Shown: one piece after another, positions 34,771-44,011 of the stretch | Layout: each line of letters begins with the position of its first letter | Numbering within the stretch: the stretch's first letter is position 1 | NCBI RefSeq assembly: GCF_001469215.1 | Contig: NZ_LOFH01000004.1 | Span: forward strand, 186,001 to 250,000 | Source: Pseudoalteromonas sp. H105 | GTDB lineage: Bacteria > Pseudomonadota > Gammaproteobacteria > Enterobacterales > Alteromonadaceae | Reading direction: 5' to 3' | DNA: 64,000 nt | Notes under the pieces: generated by a model | Told to the model about the DNA's origin: nothing | Seen by the model: the letters and a program-made list of their open reading frames with translations, nothing else | Database searches by the model: none | Position numbers and translations under genes: made by a program

Positions 34771-35568
34771 GTGAGTAGTATGTCCACTTTTGTTAAAATC
34801 AAAGCGTTACGCCCGTCTCTCTCGAGCAGTGAAGAAAAACTAGCAGACTTCACATTAACTTCAGCAAACGCTATTAGGGATCTTTCCTCAATTGAGTTGG
34901 CTAAAGCCGCGGGTGTTAGTCAATCGAGCGTTGTTAAGTTTTCTCAAAAGCTTGGTTACAAAGGCTTCCCTGCCTTTAAATTAGCCGTTATCGATGCGTT
35001 AAATGGCGAGCCGTCTGAGCCTAAACCTCAGGGCAAAATCACGCGTAATGATACCATTGAACAATTAAGTGAAAAACTGATCAGCAACCAACATGCTGTA
35101 CTCAGCGAAACTAAAAACCTCAATGAAACAGCGGCATTTGAACACGCAGTTGCGTTAATTAAAGCGTCTAAACACATTTTAATTTGTGGTGATGATGAGT
35201 CGGCGCTAATAGCAAAAGGGTTTTCACACAAACTGCAACAACTTGGCATGCCTGCAATCGCAGAGCTGGATCGCGCTATGCAACTTGCTTATGCAAAAAC
35301 GCTTGGCAAAAACGATTTAGTCATTGCGATCACTGAATCTGGTAATAATGAAAACATTTTAAATATCATTAAATGTGCAAAGCAAAGTAACTGCAATTTA
35401 CTATCACTCACTCAGTTTGGCAGTAACCCTGTTGCAAATGTAGCTCACATAAAACTGTATACTATTACACAAGAAAAGTCGGGGCGACTGCAGGCTATCT
35501 TGACTCGCACAGCGCAAGATTTTGTGATTGATATGTTACTGATGTCACTTACACAATCAGCGCGTTAA
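34771..35568 (+). CDS. RpiR/MurR family transcriptional regulator
   Basis: A 265-residue regulator with an N-terminal HTH_6 domain (SSIELAKAAGVSQSSVVKFS, then QKLGYKGFPAFKLAV) and a C-terminal SIS sugar-phosphate-binding domain (about 110-255; HILICGDDESALIAKGFSHK). MurR binds MurNAc-6-phosphate and controls murQ; the presence of MurQ and NamZ next door makes a MurR role likely here. The start may be the GTG at 34771 or the ATG at 34780. It converges on the namZ-murQ pair, with only 44 bases between, and diverges from the amidase fusion. Confidence 0.88.
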   Translation: MSSMSTFVKIKALRPSLSSSEEKLADFTLTSANAIRDLSSIELAKAAGVSQSSVVKFSQKLGYKGFPAFKLAVIDALNGEPSEPKPQGKITRNDTIEQLSEKLISNQHAVLSETKNLNETAAFEHAVALIKASKHILICGDDESALIAKGFSHKLQQLGMPAIAELDRAMQLAYAKTLGKNDLVIAITESGNNENILNIIKCAKQSNCNLLSLTQFGSNPVANVAHIKLYTITQEKSGRLQAILTRTAQDFVIDMLLMSLTQSAR

Positions 35569-35597
35569 ACACTCAACAACCTAAGCACTTGTATTAA

Positions 35598-35613
35598 GGC
35601 CAGTTAACTGGCC
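35598..35613. terminator. 16-base palindrome between convergent genes
   Basis: GGCCAGTTAACTGGCC is a perfect palindrome between the MurR-like gene and the end of the NamZ gene. There is no T run, so a terminator role is only suggested by position. Confidence 0.4.
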
Positions 35614-36794
35614 TATCGATATAATAAATACGGCGCACGCTGTAAATTAAAACGCTTAAGCGCAGGCTGCCAGCTTTGCTTTATACGTTCCTCTGAGTGC
35701 CCAGCTTCAATAGCTAAACGCAATGTATCTGTGCCTGCAAGCTTATCCATAAAGCCTTCTCGTTCGAAGAAGGTGAGGTTGTTAGCTTTTAATTGCCTGT
35801 AAGCAGAAATAAAAAGCCCTAACTCAAGCCCCTTAATATCACTTTGGCGTAAATCGAGTCCAAGTACCTCAACACCTTTAAATTTAGGGTGCATTGCTGC
35901 TCCTTTGATAGCACGAGGCGCAAACTTAAAGTCACCTAATGGTACAGGCGAGAAACCAATAACTTGAAATGGAAAATCAGTACCGCGACCTATTGAAATT
36001 GGCGTCGCTTCAAAAAAACATAACGAGGGATATAAACGAACCGACTGAGCATTCGGTAGGTTAGGGCTTGGCTTTATAGGTAATTGATATGGGGTGTTAC
36101 GGGTGTAATTCGCGACAGGTATAACGGTTAAATCTAATGTATCTGCACTGCTGATCCAACCTTCACCTTTAATCATTAAGGCCAATTCTCCCACTGTCAT
36201 GCCATGTAAAATAGGAATTGGGTGCATACCCACAAACGATCGAAACTTAGGATCTAATACTGGCCCATCTACATAAGCGATATTGGGGTTTGGCCTATCT
36301 AAAACAATAAACTTAATATTATGCTGTGCGGCCGCTTCCATCATGTAATGCATAGAGCTGATATAGGTATAAAAACGCACTCCTACATCTTGAATATCAA
36401 AGAGAATGACGTCTAACTCATCAAGCTCACCAGTGGCTGGCTTTTTATTGCTGCCATAAATTGACACTATTTTAATACCTGTTTTGCTATCAACGGCACT
36501 TTTAACATGAGCACCCGCATCATGATCGCCGCGAAAGCCGTGCTCAGGTGCAAAAATAGCCTTTACGTTCATACCCTGTGCCTGTAAAAAATCAACAAGA
36601 TGCTGACCATCAAGGTGCGAGGTTTGATTAACAACAACGCCAATGTTTAAGCCTTTTAAGGCGGGTAGGTAAAGTTCATGCTGTGCGGCCGCAACAATGG
36701 GCTGTCCTTGCAATAGTGTGGTTGCTGCAACAGAAAACTGCACACACCCTATATAAATAAACAGTAATAAAAATAGACGAAGCATTGCTTGCAT
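35613..36794 (-). CDS. namZ: Exo-beta-N-acetylmuramidase NamZ (DUF1343)
   Basis: A 393-residue exported protein with a signal peptide (1-23, SVAA). The DUF1343 pattern is clear: GLNIGVVVNQTSHLDGQHLV, AIFAPEHGFRGDHDAGAHV, IYGSNKKP, then LFDIQDVGVRFYTYISSMH and the LDRPNPN motif. The B. subtilis member YbbC (NamZ) removes MurNAc from the non-reducing end of peptidoglycan fragments. It is co-transcribed with murQ, whose stop overlaps its ATG by one base (TAATG). It would supply MurNAc in the periplasm, to be taken up and phosphorylated by a carrier or kinase not found in this window. Confidence 0.88.
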   Translation of the reverse strand: MQAMLRLFLLLFIYIGCVQFSVAATTLLQGQPIVAAAQHELYLPALKGLNIGVVVNQTSHLDGQHLVDFLQAQGMNVKAIFAPEHGFRGDHDAGAHVKSAVDSKTGIKIVSIYGSNKKPATGELDELDVILFDIQDVGVRFYTYISSMHYMMEAAAQHNIKFIVLDRPNPNIAYVDGPVLDPKFRSFVGMHPIPILHGMTVGELALMIKGEGWISSADTLDLTVIPVANYTRNTPYQLPIKPSPNLPNAQSVRLYPSLCFFEATPISIGRGTDFPFQVIGFSPVPLGDFKFAPRAIKGAAMHPKFKGVEVLGLDLRQSDIKGLELGLFISAYRQLKANNLTFFEREGFMDKLAGTDTLRLAIEAGHSEERIKQSWQPALKRFNLQRAPYLLYR

Positions 36795-37729
36795 TATAAC
36801 TCCACAGCTTGACGTAAAAAACCACCAGATTGATTGAGGAGCTGTTCTGCGTGTTGTGCACTTTTCCCCGTTAAAACCATTAATATCGCGAGTTTAGCAT
36901 TTTGCTTAGCATCATTTAGTGCATCGACCGCTTGCTGGTGCGCACAGTTCGTTGCCTGCATCACAATACGCACAGCGCGAGCATGCAGTTTTTCATTACT
37001 TGCCTTCATATCAACCATGAGGTTTTTATACACCTTGCCTGAGCGAATCATACTCGCTGTACTTAACATATTTAACACTAATTTTTGGGCGGTGCCTGAT
37101 TTCATGCGAGTTGACCCTGTAATCACTTCTGCACCAACAACCGTACAAATCTCCACATCTGCAAGCGCTATTAACTGTGAGTCTGGATGACAAGTGAGCC
37201 CCACGGTGCAACACCCTAGGGTGTTTGCGTAATTAATGGCGCTTAACACATAAGGCGTTCTGCCACTTGCAGCGATACCCACAACCACATCGTGTGAATT
37301 TAAGTGAATAGCCTTTAAATCATCAACAGCTAAATACGGATTATCTTCGGCTCCTTCGATTGCTTTTTTAAGCGCTGTTTCACCACCAGCAACAATGCCG
37401 AGCACGTGTTGTTCATTAACACTAAAAGTAGGTGGGCACTCTGCTGCATCTAATACACCTAAACGGCCACTGGTTCCTGCCCCTATATACACAAGCCGCC
37501 CCCCTTTTTTAAATGCAGTTACAATGCATTCAACAGCTTGGCTTATTTGAGGAATAACCCGCTTAACAGCGTCGGCCACTTTTTGATCTTCGGCATTTAT
37601 TTTATGTAATATTTGCGTGCTATCGAGCAAGTCGATATTTAAAGTTTCAGGGTTTTGTCCTTCACTCGAAATCTCACTTAACTCATCAATAAGCGTGCGC
37701 TGTTGTTCAATTGTATTTTCAGAGTCCAT
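36794..37729 (-). CDS. murQ: N-acetylmuramic acid 6-phosphate etherase MurQ
   Basis: A 311-residue cytoplasmic SIS-domain enzyme that cleaves the lactyl ether of MurNAc-6-P to give GlcNAc-6-P and D-lactate. The signature [20 protein letters not shown], the [17 protein letters not shown] segment with the catalytic Glu, and [15 protein letters not shown] are all intact, and the length matches E. coli MurQ (about 298). AGGAT lies seven bases before the ATG. It is the first gene of a two-gene operon with namZ. Confidence 0.95.
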   Translation of the reverse strand: MDSENTIEQQRTLIDELSEISSEGQNPETLNIDLLDSTQILHKINAEDQKVADAVKRVIPQISQAVECIVTAFKKGGRLVYIGAGTSGRLGVLDAAECPPTFSVNEQHVLGIVAGGETALKKAIEGAEDNPYLAVDDLKAIHLNSHDVVVGIAASGRTPYVLSAINYANTLGCCTVGLTCHPDSQLIALADVEICTVVGAEVITGSTRMKSGTAQKLVLNMLSTASMIRSGKVYKNLMVDMKASNEKLHARAVRIVMQATNCAHQQAVDALNDAKQNAKLAILMVLTGKSAQHAEQLLNQSGGFLRQAVEL

Positions 37730-37979
37730 CGAATCATCCTATTAAGTCTGTTAGCAAACATTTAAATGCAAGGTTAATCCAAATAAATTTGTAATATCTA
37801 TGGTTGTCTCATTAATGTGGTTTGGTGAATGTATAGTCGTATGCCGCAACTAATAGCTTAGCACAGTGGCACTTGAGTTATATAGAAAGTGGTGGGCGCA
37901 GGACGTATCTTGTAAGAGTGAACCTCCGACTGTTTGTCGCGGCTTTGATTCTTTTAAGCACATGCCAAATTTTAGACAT

Positions 37980-38002
37980 AAAAAAACCGACTTCCGTCGG
38001 TT
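37980..38002 (-). terminator. Rho-independent terminator in the tRNA array
   Basis: On the minus strand AACCGAC-GGAA-GTCGGTT is followed by seven T. It lies past the second decayed unit and is identical to the one at 38130. Confidence 0.85.
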
Positions 38003-38129
38003 GCTTCTTTCTTACATCTTTCTGTAAATGTATAAAAAGTGGTGGGTGCAGGACGTATCTTGTAAGAGTGAACCTCCGACTGTTTATCGCGGCTTTGATT
38101 CTTTTAAGCACATGCCAAATTTTAGACAT

Positions 38130-38152
38130 AAAAAAACCGACTTCCGTCGGTT
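38130..38152 (-). terminator. Rho-independent terminator after the last intact tRNA-Arg
   Basis: This has the same hairpin and T run as at 37980 and lies 38 bases past the 3' end of the tRNA at 38190-38266. Confidence 0.85.
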
Positions 38153-38189
38153 GCTTCTTTCTTACATATTTCTGTAAATGTATAGAAAG

Positions 38190-38266
38190 TGGTGGGCGCA
38201 GGAGGATTCGAACCTCCGACCGCCTGGTTCGTAGCCAGGTACTCTATCCAGCTGAGCTATGCGCCC
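38190..38266 (-). tRNA. tRNA-Arg (ACG), copy 1
   Basis: A 77-base cloverleaf with acceptor stem GGGCGCA/TGCGCCC and encoded CCA. The anticodon loop reads CTACGAA, and the T arm GGAGG-TTCGAAT-CCTCC is intact. It is identical to three further copies upstream in the same transcript and is preceded by a terminator at 38320-38342. Confidence 0.97.
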
Positions 38267-38319
38267 ACATTCTATTTCGATTTTAGGGTCTTTTCTGACG
38301 TTTATACCGTATTTGGCAT

Positions 38320-38342
38320 AAAAAAACCGACGCATGTCGGTT
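38320..38342 (-). terminator. Rho-independent terminator inside the tRNA array
   Basis: On the minus strand AACCGAC-ATGC-GTCGGTT is followed by seven T. It lies between tRNA-Arg copies 2 and 1, so copy 1 needs read-through or its own promoter. Confidence 0.85.
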
Positions 38343-38376
38343 ACTGCTTTCTATAAAATTTAAAAACTATAGAAAG

Positions 38377-38453
38377 TGGTGGGCGCAGGAGGATTCGAAC
38401 CTCCGACCGCCTGGTTCGTAGCCAGGTACTCTATCCAGCTGAGCTATGCGCCC
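38377..38453 (-). tRNA. tRNA-Arg (ACG), copy 2
   Basis: A 77-base tRNA with encoded CCA and anticodon ACG, identical to the other copies. The spacer to copy 3 is 62 bases. Confidence 0.97.
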
Positions 38454-38515
38454 ACATTCTATTTTAATTTTAAAGTCTTGTCTGACCTGCTAGCTTGCAA
38501 TAACTAGTTTAAAAG

Positions 38516-38592
38516 TGGTGGGCGCAGGAGGATTCGAACCTCCGACCGCCTGGTTCGTAGCCAGGTACTCTATCCAGCTGAGCTATGCGCCC
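38516..38592 (-). tRNA. tRNA-Arg (ACG), copy 3
   Basis: A 77-base tRNA with encoded CCA and anticodon ACG, identical to the other copies. The spacer to copy 4 is 45 bases. Confidence 0.97.
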
Positions 38593-38637
38593 ACTTTTTA
38601 TTTGCTAATTTAAACTCTAAGCAGAGTGCGTAAAGGA

Positions 38638-38714
38638 TGGTGGGCGCAGGAGGATTCGAACCTCCGACCGCCTGGTTCGTAGCCAGGTACTCTATCCAGC
38701 TGAGCTATGCGCCC
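38638..38714 (-). tRNA. tRNA-Arg (ACG), copy 4
   Basis: A 77-base tRNA with encoded CCA and anticodon ACG. It is the first tRNA-Arg of the array, 37 bases after tRNA-Ser. Confidence 0.97.
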
Positions 38715-38751
38715 ATTCTTTACATTACAAGAAACCATTTATTAAAATAAA

Positions 38752-38844
38752 TGGCGGAGAAGGAGGGATTCGAACCCTCGATAGAGCTACAAACCCTATA
38801 CTCCCTTAGCAGGGGAGCGCCTTCGGCCACTCGGCCACCTCTCC
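38752..38844 (-). tRNA. tRNA-Ser (GCT)
   Basis: A 93-base tRNA with the long variable arm of serine tRNAs. The 5' end is GGAGAGGTGGCCGAGTGG, the anticodon loop CTGCTAA gives GCT, and CCA is encoded. It is the first gene of the tRNA transcript; tRNA-Ser(GCT) beside tRNA-Arg(ACG) is a common gammaproteobacterial arrangement. Confidence 0.97.
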
Positions 38845-38972
38845 GTCTTGTGGGGCGTATAATAAAGATTTCAGAAAATATGTCAAATACTTTTCTTGTT
38901 AAAAGCGGTTGTTCGGTTAGAGAATATGCATTAGAACAAAAAACACACGTTTTAAGCTTGATGATTAAACAG

Positions 38973-39161
38973 TTATGGCTTTTCTATTTCGCTGTTGATA
39001 CCAAGTACGGGTACTAAGTCTGCCGACAGCTGCGCTAAATATTGATCCTGATAACCCAGCTGTTGAAACTCCGCAATGCAGGCACGACAATATAATTGCC
39101 TTTGCTCATCATCAGTGTAACGACTTAACATATCTTTAGGCTGCTGTTTTTTATCTTTCAT
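38973..39161 (-). CDS. Small protein of unknown function with a CxxC motif
   Basis: A 62-residue acidic-basic, soluble-looking protein with YCRACIAEFQQLGYQ, which may bind metal or be redox active. GGA lies six bases before the ATG. I do not recognise the family. It lies alone between the tRNA-Ser gene and lysS. The composition (many Q, D, L) looks like real protein rather than chance, but evidence is thin. Confidence 0.55.
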   Translation of the reverse strand: MKDKKQQPKDMLSRYTDDEQRQLYCRACIAEFQQLGYQDQYLAQLSADLVPVLGINSEIEKP

Positions 39162-39375
39162 ACCAAATCCATGTAATAAACATACTTTAGGGTTAAACTA
39201 AAAAATTAAAACACGTACTTTACGCTTTGTTAGAAGCGAAGAGTCTAGTCTAAATAAATTACATTGCTAAATTTAAATAACACATATTTAACATTTTTTT
39301 ATTTTGTAATAAATTTCAATACATTAAAAAAATAAAAAATGGTGATTAATGTCGATTATTTAAATTTCTCTAACA

Positions 39376-39403
39376 AAAACGCCGCTAGAGTAAGCGGCGT
39401 TTT
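39376..39403 (-). terminator. Rho-independent terminator of lysS
   Basis: On the minus strand CGCCGCT pairs with AGCGGCG, followed by a T run. It lies 22 bases past the lysS stop. The gap between here and the small gene at 39161 is AT-rich with nothing else recognised. Confidence 0.9.
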
Positions 39404-39424
39404 ATAGCTTATTTAAAAATAAAC

Positions 39425-40960
39425 TTAGTCAGCTTGCGGGCGCATGTGCGGGAACAAGATAACGTCTTTGATTGTTGATGAGTCAGTAAACAACATAACT
39501 AAACGGTCGATACCAATCCCTTCACCTGCAGTTGGCGGTAGGCCATACTCTAGTGCGCGAATATAGTCTTCATCGTAATGCATTGCTTCATCATCACCCG
39601 CATCTTTTTCTTCAACCTGACGCGTGAAACGCTCTGCTTGGTCTTGTGCATCGTTAAGCTCAGAGAAACCATTTGCAAGTTCGCGACCGCCAACAAAGAA
39701 CTCGAAACGGTCAGTAACAAATGGGTTTTCATCGTTACGACGTGCAAGTGGCGATACTTCCCACGGGTAGCCAGTAATAAATGTAGGTTGGATAAGCATG
39801 TGCTCAGCCGTTTCTTCAAATATTTCACACAGGAATTTACCAGGGCCCCATACACAGTTTTCAGGGATTTTAACGTGTACTTGCTTAGCGTACGCTTTTA
39901 ATTCTTCAAAGTGGTTTTCTGGGTCGTTAAATACCGCTGCATCAAACTCAGGGTTATACTTTAAGATTGCATCTGCCATGCTTAAACGAGTAAACGGTTG
40001 ACCAAAGTCGTACTCAACAGAGTCGATCACTTCACCGTTTTCGTCTTTAGTAGTATTAACCACAATTGGGCTGCCAAGTACGTTTGTTGCCACTGTTCGT
40101 AACATGTCTTCGGTGATATTCATTAAGTCGATGTAATCAGCGTATGCTTGGTAGAACTCAATCATAGTGAATTCTGGGTTGTGACGCGTTGATAGCCCTT
40201 CGTTACGGAAGTTACGGTTAATTTCAAATACGCGGTCAAAACCACCTACCACCAGGCGTTTTAAGTAAAGCTCTGGTGCAATACGTAAGTACATGTCGAT
40301 ATCAAGGGCATTATGGTGAGTCACAAATGGACGCGCCGTTGCGCCACCAGGAATAACCTGTAGCATCGGTGTTTCTACTTCCATAAAGTCACGGTCAGCT
40401 AAGAAACGACGAATACCTTCAACCACTTGTGAGCGAATACGGAACGTCTCACGCGTTGCTTCGTTGGTGATCAAATCAACATAACGTTGGCGATACTTCG
40501 TTTCTTGATCTGATAAACCATGGAACTTTTCAGGAAGTGGACGTAATGACTTAGTAAGTAATTCATACTCTGTCATTTCTACGTATAAGTCGCCTTTACC
40601 TGATTTATTAAGCGCACCTTTAACACCAATGATGTCACCGATATCTAATTGACCGTATTTTGCTTTTAAATCTTTTTGTACATCTTTTGATGCATACGCT
40701 TGCACACGGCCTTTCATATCTTGAATAGACATAAACGGACCACGCTTGGCAAGGATACGTCCAGCAATTGATACAACATGCTGAAGCTCTATTAGCTCTT
40801 CTTTCGATTTATCACCAAACTCAGCCTGCAAATCTGCCGTGTAATGCTCACGACGGAATTGGTTTGGATGACCGTTGGCTGGGCAATTTTCGCGAATAGC
40901 GTCTAATTTGCCACGACGCTCAGCGATTAACTTATTTTCGTCTTGGATTTGATCAGTCAT
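39425..40960 (-). CDS. lysS: Lysyl-tRNA synthetase, class II
   Basis: A 511-residue cytoplasmic enzyme that charges tRNA-Lys. An N-terminal OB-fold anticodon-binding domain (about 60-170) is followed by the class II core: motif 2 with [20 protein letters not shown] and motif 3 with [16 protein letters not shown]. The length matches E. coli LysS (505). It lies 26 bases downstream of prfB in the conserved order xerD-dsbC-recJ-prfB-lysS. Confidence 0.98.
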   Translation of the reverse strand: MTDQIQDENKLIAERRGKLDAIRENCPANGHPNQFRREHYTADLQAEFGDKSKEELIELQHVVSIAGRILAKRGPFMSIQDMKGRVQAYASKDVQKDLKAKYGQLDIGDIIGVKGALNKSGKGDLYVEMTEYELLTKSLRPLPEKFHGLSDQETKYRQRYVDLITNEATRETFRIRSQVVEGIRRFLADRDFMEVETPMLQVIPGGATARPFVTHHNALDIDMYLRIAPELYLKRLVVGGFDRVFEINRNFRNEGLSTRHNPEFTMIEFYQAYADYIDLMNITEDMLRTVATNVLGSPIVVNTTKDENGEVIDSVEYDFGQPFTRLSMADAILKYNPEFDAAVFNDPENHFEELKAYAKQVHVKIPENCVWGPGKFLCEIFEETAEHMLIQPTFITGYPWEVSPLARRNDENPFVTDRFEFFVGGRELANGFSELNDAQDQAERFTRQVEEKDAGDDEAMHYDEDYIRALEYGLPPTAGEGIGIDRLVMLFTDSSTIKDVILFPHMRPQAD

Positions 40961-40986
40961 TTTTTAGCTCTTTTTTAGCTTGGTGG

Positions 40987-42085
40987 TTATAAACCAGATT
41001 TTAGGCTGGCTTCAATAAATTTATCTAAGTTACCGTCAAGTACCGATTGGGTATTACGGTTTTCAACGCCGGTGCGTAAATCTTTAATACGGGCGTCATC
41101 AAGTACATATGAACGAATTTGACTACCCCAACCGATGTCCGATTTAGCGTCTTCTTGGCTTTGTTTTTCAGCATTCTGTTGTTGCAGTTCAAGCTCAAAT
41201 AATTTTGCTTTTAACTGTTTCATCGCTTGCGCTTTGTTTTTATGCTGAGAACGCTCGTTTTGACACTGCACTACCGTATTTGTTGGCACGTGGGTAATAC
41301 GTACCGCAGATTCTGTGGTATTTACGTGCTGACCACCCGCGCCTGATGCACGGTATACGTCAATTCGTAAATCAGACGGGTTAATATCAATTTCGATATT
41401 ATCGTCTATCTCTGGGTATACGAATGCTGAAGCAAAAGATGTGTGGCGACGGCCGCTCGAGTCAAACGGGCTCTTACGTACCAAGCGATGAACACCTGTT
41501 TCAGTGCGTAACCAACCATAAGCGTATTCACCAACAAAGCGTACAGTGGCGCCTTTAATACCAGCAACATCACCGTCAGTCGCTTCTACTAGCTCGACTT
41601 TAAAGCCTTTAGCTTCACCCCAACGTAAATACATACGCAGAAGCATGTTACACCAGTCTTGTGCTTCGGTGCCGCCAGAACCAGATTGTAAGTCAAGGTA
41701 CGCATCGTTTGAATCATGAGGGCCTGAGAACATACGACGGAACTCTAAACCTTCAAGCTGCTCGTTTAAGTCACCTAGCTCGCTTTGCGCTTCAGCGAAT
41801 GTTTCTTCATCTTCAGCTTCTACTGCAAGCTCAAGTAAACCTTCAACATCGTCAGCACCTGCAACAAGGTTGTCAATCGTTTCAACGACGGCCTCTAGTG
41901 CTGATTTTTCACGGCCAAGTGCTTGCGCACGTTCTGGCTCATTCCATACCGCTGAGTCTTCGAGTTCGGCGTTAACTTCTTCTAGGCGCTCTTGTTTGTG
42001 AGCGTAGTCAAAGGTACCCCCGAAGCAGCTCGGTACGTTCGCGAATTTCCTTGATTTGATTAATCACAGGATTCACTTCAAACAT
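40987..42085 (-). CDS. prfB: Peptide chain release factor 2, expressed by programmed +1 frameshift
   Basis: RF2 recognises UGA and UAA stops. The gene begins at the ATG at 42085 (GGAG eight bases upstream), runs 25 codons to an in-frame TGA, and continues in the +1 frame to 40987, giving 365 residues, as in E. coli. The catalytic GGQ lies in [17 protein letters not shown], and the stop-recognition region is upstream. A reading that begins at the internal ATG near 41733 would miss the N-terminal third. It precedes lysS in an operon. Confidence 0.97.
42007..42022 (-). other. RF2 programmed frameshift site
   Basis: On the minus strand the codons are CGG GGG TAC CTT TGA C. CTT is codon 25 and TGA codon 26, as in E. 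coli prfB. A GGGGG internal Shine-Dalgarno-like run lies three bases before CTT, and C after TGA weakens termination. Low RF2 would favour the slip, so the site makes prfB self-regulating. Confidence 0.95.
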
Positions 42086-42216
42086 CTACGTTACTCCAAA
42101 ATGGCTGATTTACACGGCAATTTGCCCTATAAATTTCTTTAAATAATAAAAACGCCCGATTTTAACAAAAAACCGCGCGTTTTATTAGTTTTTTATACAT
42201 GCTAGCGTGATATTTT

Positions 42217-43950
42217 TTATGGGCTCTTTTGCAACTCACGAACAATTAATTGCAAACTAAATTTACCTCTAAATTCATTAATATCCAGTTGATAAGCAAC
42301 ATTGACAAAACGCACTTCGGTATCGGGCCACGCTTTAACATCAACGCCAAACGCAATCGCATCGACCAAGCGGCCAGATTGATGTTTAAGCACCAGCTTT
42401 AAATGTTTTTCACCGACAATACGCTGCTGCACAACTTCAAAAACATGCTCAAATACAGGCTCAGGAAACTGCTGCCCCCACGGCCCGGCTTGCTTGACTA
42501 ATTGCGCAAACTCCATATTAAAACACTCACTTGGCAGCTCTCCATCGGTCAAAATAATACACTGCTTATGCTCTTCACTTAATTGCGCTGATACTGCGTG
42601 CTCAAATGCCTGTTTAAATTCACTGAAATGCTGTTCATTGATGCTCAACCCAGCAGCCATTGCATGACCACCAAATTTGCTTATTAAGTGAGGATGCAAA
42701 GTATTTAAACGTTCGAGCAGATCACGCATGTGCAGCCCTTCTATTGAGCGGCAGGAGCCTTTGATATCGCCATTATCTCCCCCAGCGAAGATAACGGTCG
42801 GCCTGTGGTACTTTTCTTTTAAGCGCCCCGCTAAAATACCGATAACCCCTTGATGCCAGTCTTCTTGATATAAGCAAATCGCATCGGGCACGGTATCGCC
42901 AGCAAATGCAAGGCGATCAAGCACTGCTTGAGCCTCAGTTTGCATGCCCTGTTCAATTTCTCGTCGTTCGTGGTTTAGGCTATCAAGCTCACTGGCAATG
43001 CGCCTTGCTTGATTAATATCAGCACTAAGTAAACACGCTATACCTAAACTCATATCATCTAATCGACCTGCGGCATTTAATCTGGGTGCAAGTGAAAAAC
43101 CAAAATCACTGGCACTTAAACGCGCAGAATTTCTGTTAGCAACCTCTATTAACGCCGTGATCCCAGGGCGTGTATTACCGCTGCGGATGCGCGCTAAACC
43201 TTGATACACTAAGGTTCGATTATTCGCATCCAGCGCCACTACATCGGCCACAGTGCCCAAGGCAACAATATCGAGTAATTCGGCTAAATTCGGCGGTGAT
43301 GACTGTTCGAAATGCCCTAAATCCCGCATTGCACTTCTGAGTGCAATCAGTAAATAAAACGCCACCCCTACGCCTGCGATGGATTTGGATGGAAACTCAC
43401 AGTCATGACGGTTTGGATTAACAATGGCATCCGCATTGGGTAATTGCTCTCCTTGTAAGTGGTGATCGGTAACCAACACTTTGATACCCGCGGCTTTAAC
43501 AATATCAATGCCCGCAATACATGAAATACCATTATCAACTGTAATGACTAAATCGGGTGCTATTGTCACAATTTGTTCAGCCAGTGCAGGGCTTAAACCG
43601 TAACCTAAACTAAATCTGTCGGGAATTAGGTAATCTAAATGCGCAAATCCAAACATGGTTAGACCCTGCATCAGTGTGGCTGTACTGGTTGCGCCATCCG
43701 CATCAAAATCGCCGACTATCAGTATTTTGCTTTGTTTTTGCAGTGACTCGATTAATAACTCGGAAGCTTTATCAATGTCTTTAAATAACCTAAAGTCATG
43801 CAAGGTAGCCGCGCTGTTATTAAGCTCATTAGCATCAGTTACCTGTCGCGTCGCATATATTTGTTTAATGACTGGGTGCAAATGACTTGGTAAGTGAGAA
43901 TCATCAACATAGTTACGAGCTTGAATTAGTTTTTCCATGCGGGAATACAT
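42217..43950 (-). CDS. recJ: Single-stranded-DNA-specific exonuclease RecJ
   Basis: A 577-residue 5'-3' exonuclease, the same length as E. coli RecJ. DHH-family motifs are intact: VGDFDADGATSTA, VTVDNGIS, VTDHHLQGE and the later GGHAMAAGLS of the DHHA1 domain. It acts in recombination and mismatch repair. The start is the ATG at 43950; a second Met at codon 5 is possible. A terminator separates it from dsbC upstream, so it probably has its own promoter. Confidence 0.97.
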   Translation of the reverse strand: MYSRMEKLIQARNYVDDSHLPSHLHPVIKQIYATRQVTDANELNNSAATLHDFRLFKDIDKASELLIESLQKQSKILIVGDFDADGATSTATLMQGLTMFGFAHLDYLIPDRFSLGYGLSPALAEQIVTIAPDLVITVDNGISCIAGIDIVKAAGIKVLVTDHHLQGEQLPNADAIVNPNRHDCEFPSKSIAGVGVAFYLLIALRSAMRDLGHFEQSSPPNLAELLDIVALGTVADVVALDANNRTLVYQGLARIRSGNTRPGITALIEVANRNSARLSASDFGFSLAPRLNAAGRLDDMSLGIACLLSADINQARRIASELDSLNHERREIEQGMQTEAQAVLDRLAFAGDTVPDAICLYQEDWHQGVIGILAGRLKEKYHRPTVIFAGGDNGDIKGSCRSIEGLHMRDLLERLNTLHPHLISKFGGHAMAAGLSINEQHFSEFKQAFEHAVSAQLSEEHKQCIILTDGELPSECFNMEFAQLVKQAGPWGQQFPEPVFEHVFEVVQQRIVGEKHLKLVLKHQSGRLVDAIAFGVDVKAWPDTEVRFVNVAYQLDINEFRGKFSLQLIVRELQKSP

Positions 43951-43971
43951 TTACTTTTATTGGATATAAAC

Positions 43972-43997
43972 AAAAAAAGGCCTTATCGGCCTTTTTA
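43972..43997 (-). terminator. Rho-independent terminator of dsbC
   Basis: AAAAAGGCC pairs with GGCCTTTTT around TTATC. It lies between the dsbC stop and the recJ start. Confidence 0.85.
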
Positions 43998-44011
43998 TAA
44001 TAACTGACTCG

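Larger units (their letters stand above)
37881..38180 (-). repeat. Two tandem 150-bp units, each with a decayed tRNA-Arg 3' end and a terminator
   Basis: Units 37881-38030 and 38031-38180 are nearly identical, and the same start (TATAGAAAGTGG) recurs at 38181 leading into the intact tRNA. Each unit holds the last bases of tRNA-Arg including encoded CCA (TGGTGGGCGCAGGA at 37890, one mismatch at 38040) and AACCTCCGAC, but the T-loop part is replaced by an unrelated 17 bases and the anticodon half is missing. A minus-strand terminator hairpin ends each unit. The region between murQ and 37881 shows nothing else. Confidence 0.8.

Noticed and set aside
37873-38286. A 137-codon open frame over the tRNA remnants
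   Set aside because: It runs through the 150-bp units, terminators and an intact tRNA; the repeats explain the open frame.
37881-38844. CRISPR array
   Set aside because: The repeated units are tRNA genes and their relics, with long irregular units and no spacer pattern; no cas genes are present.
42000-42085. Assembly frameshift in prfB
   Set aside because: The shift is at the known programmed site CTT-TGA-C with the upstream G-rich box, so it is biological.
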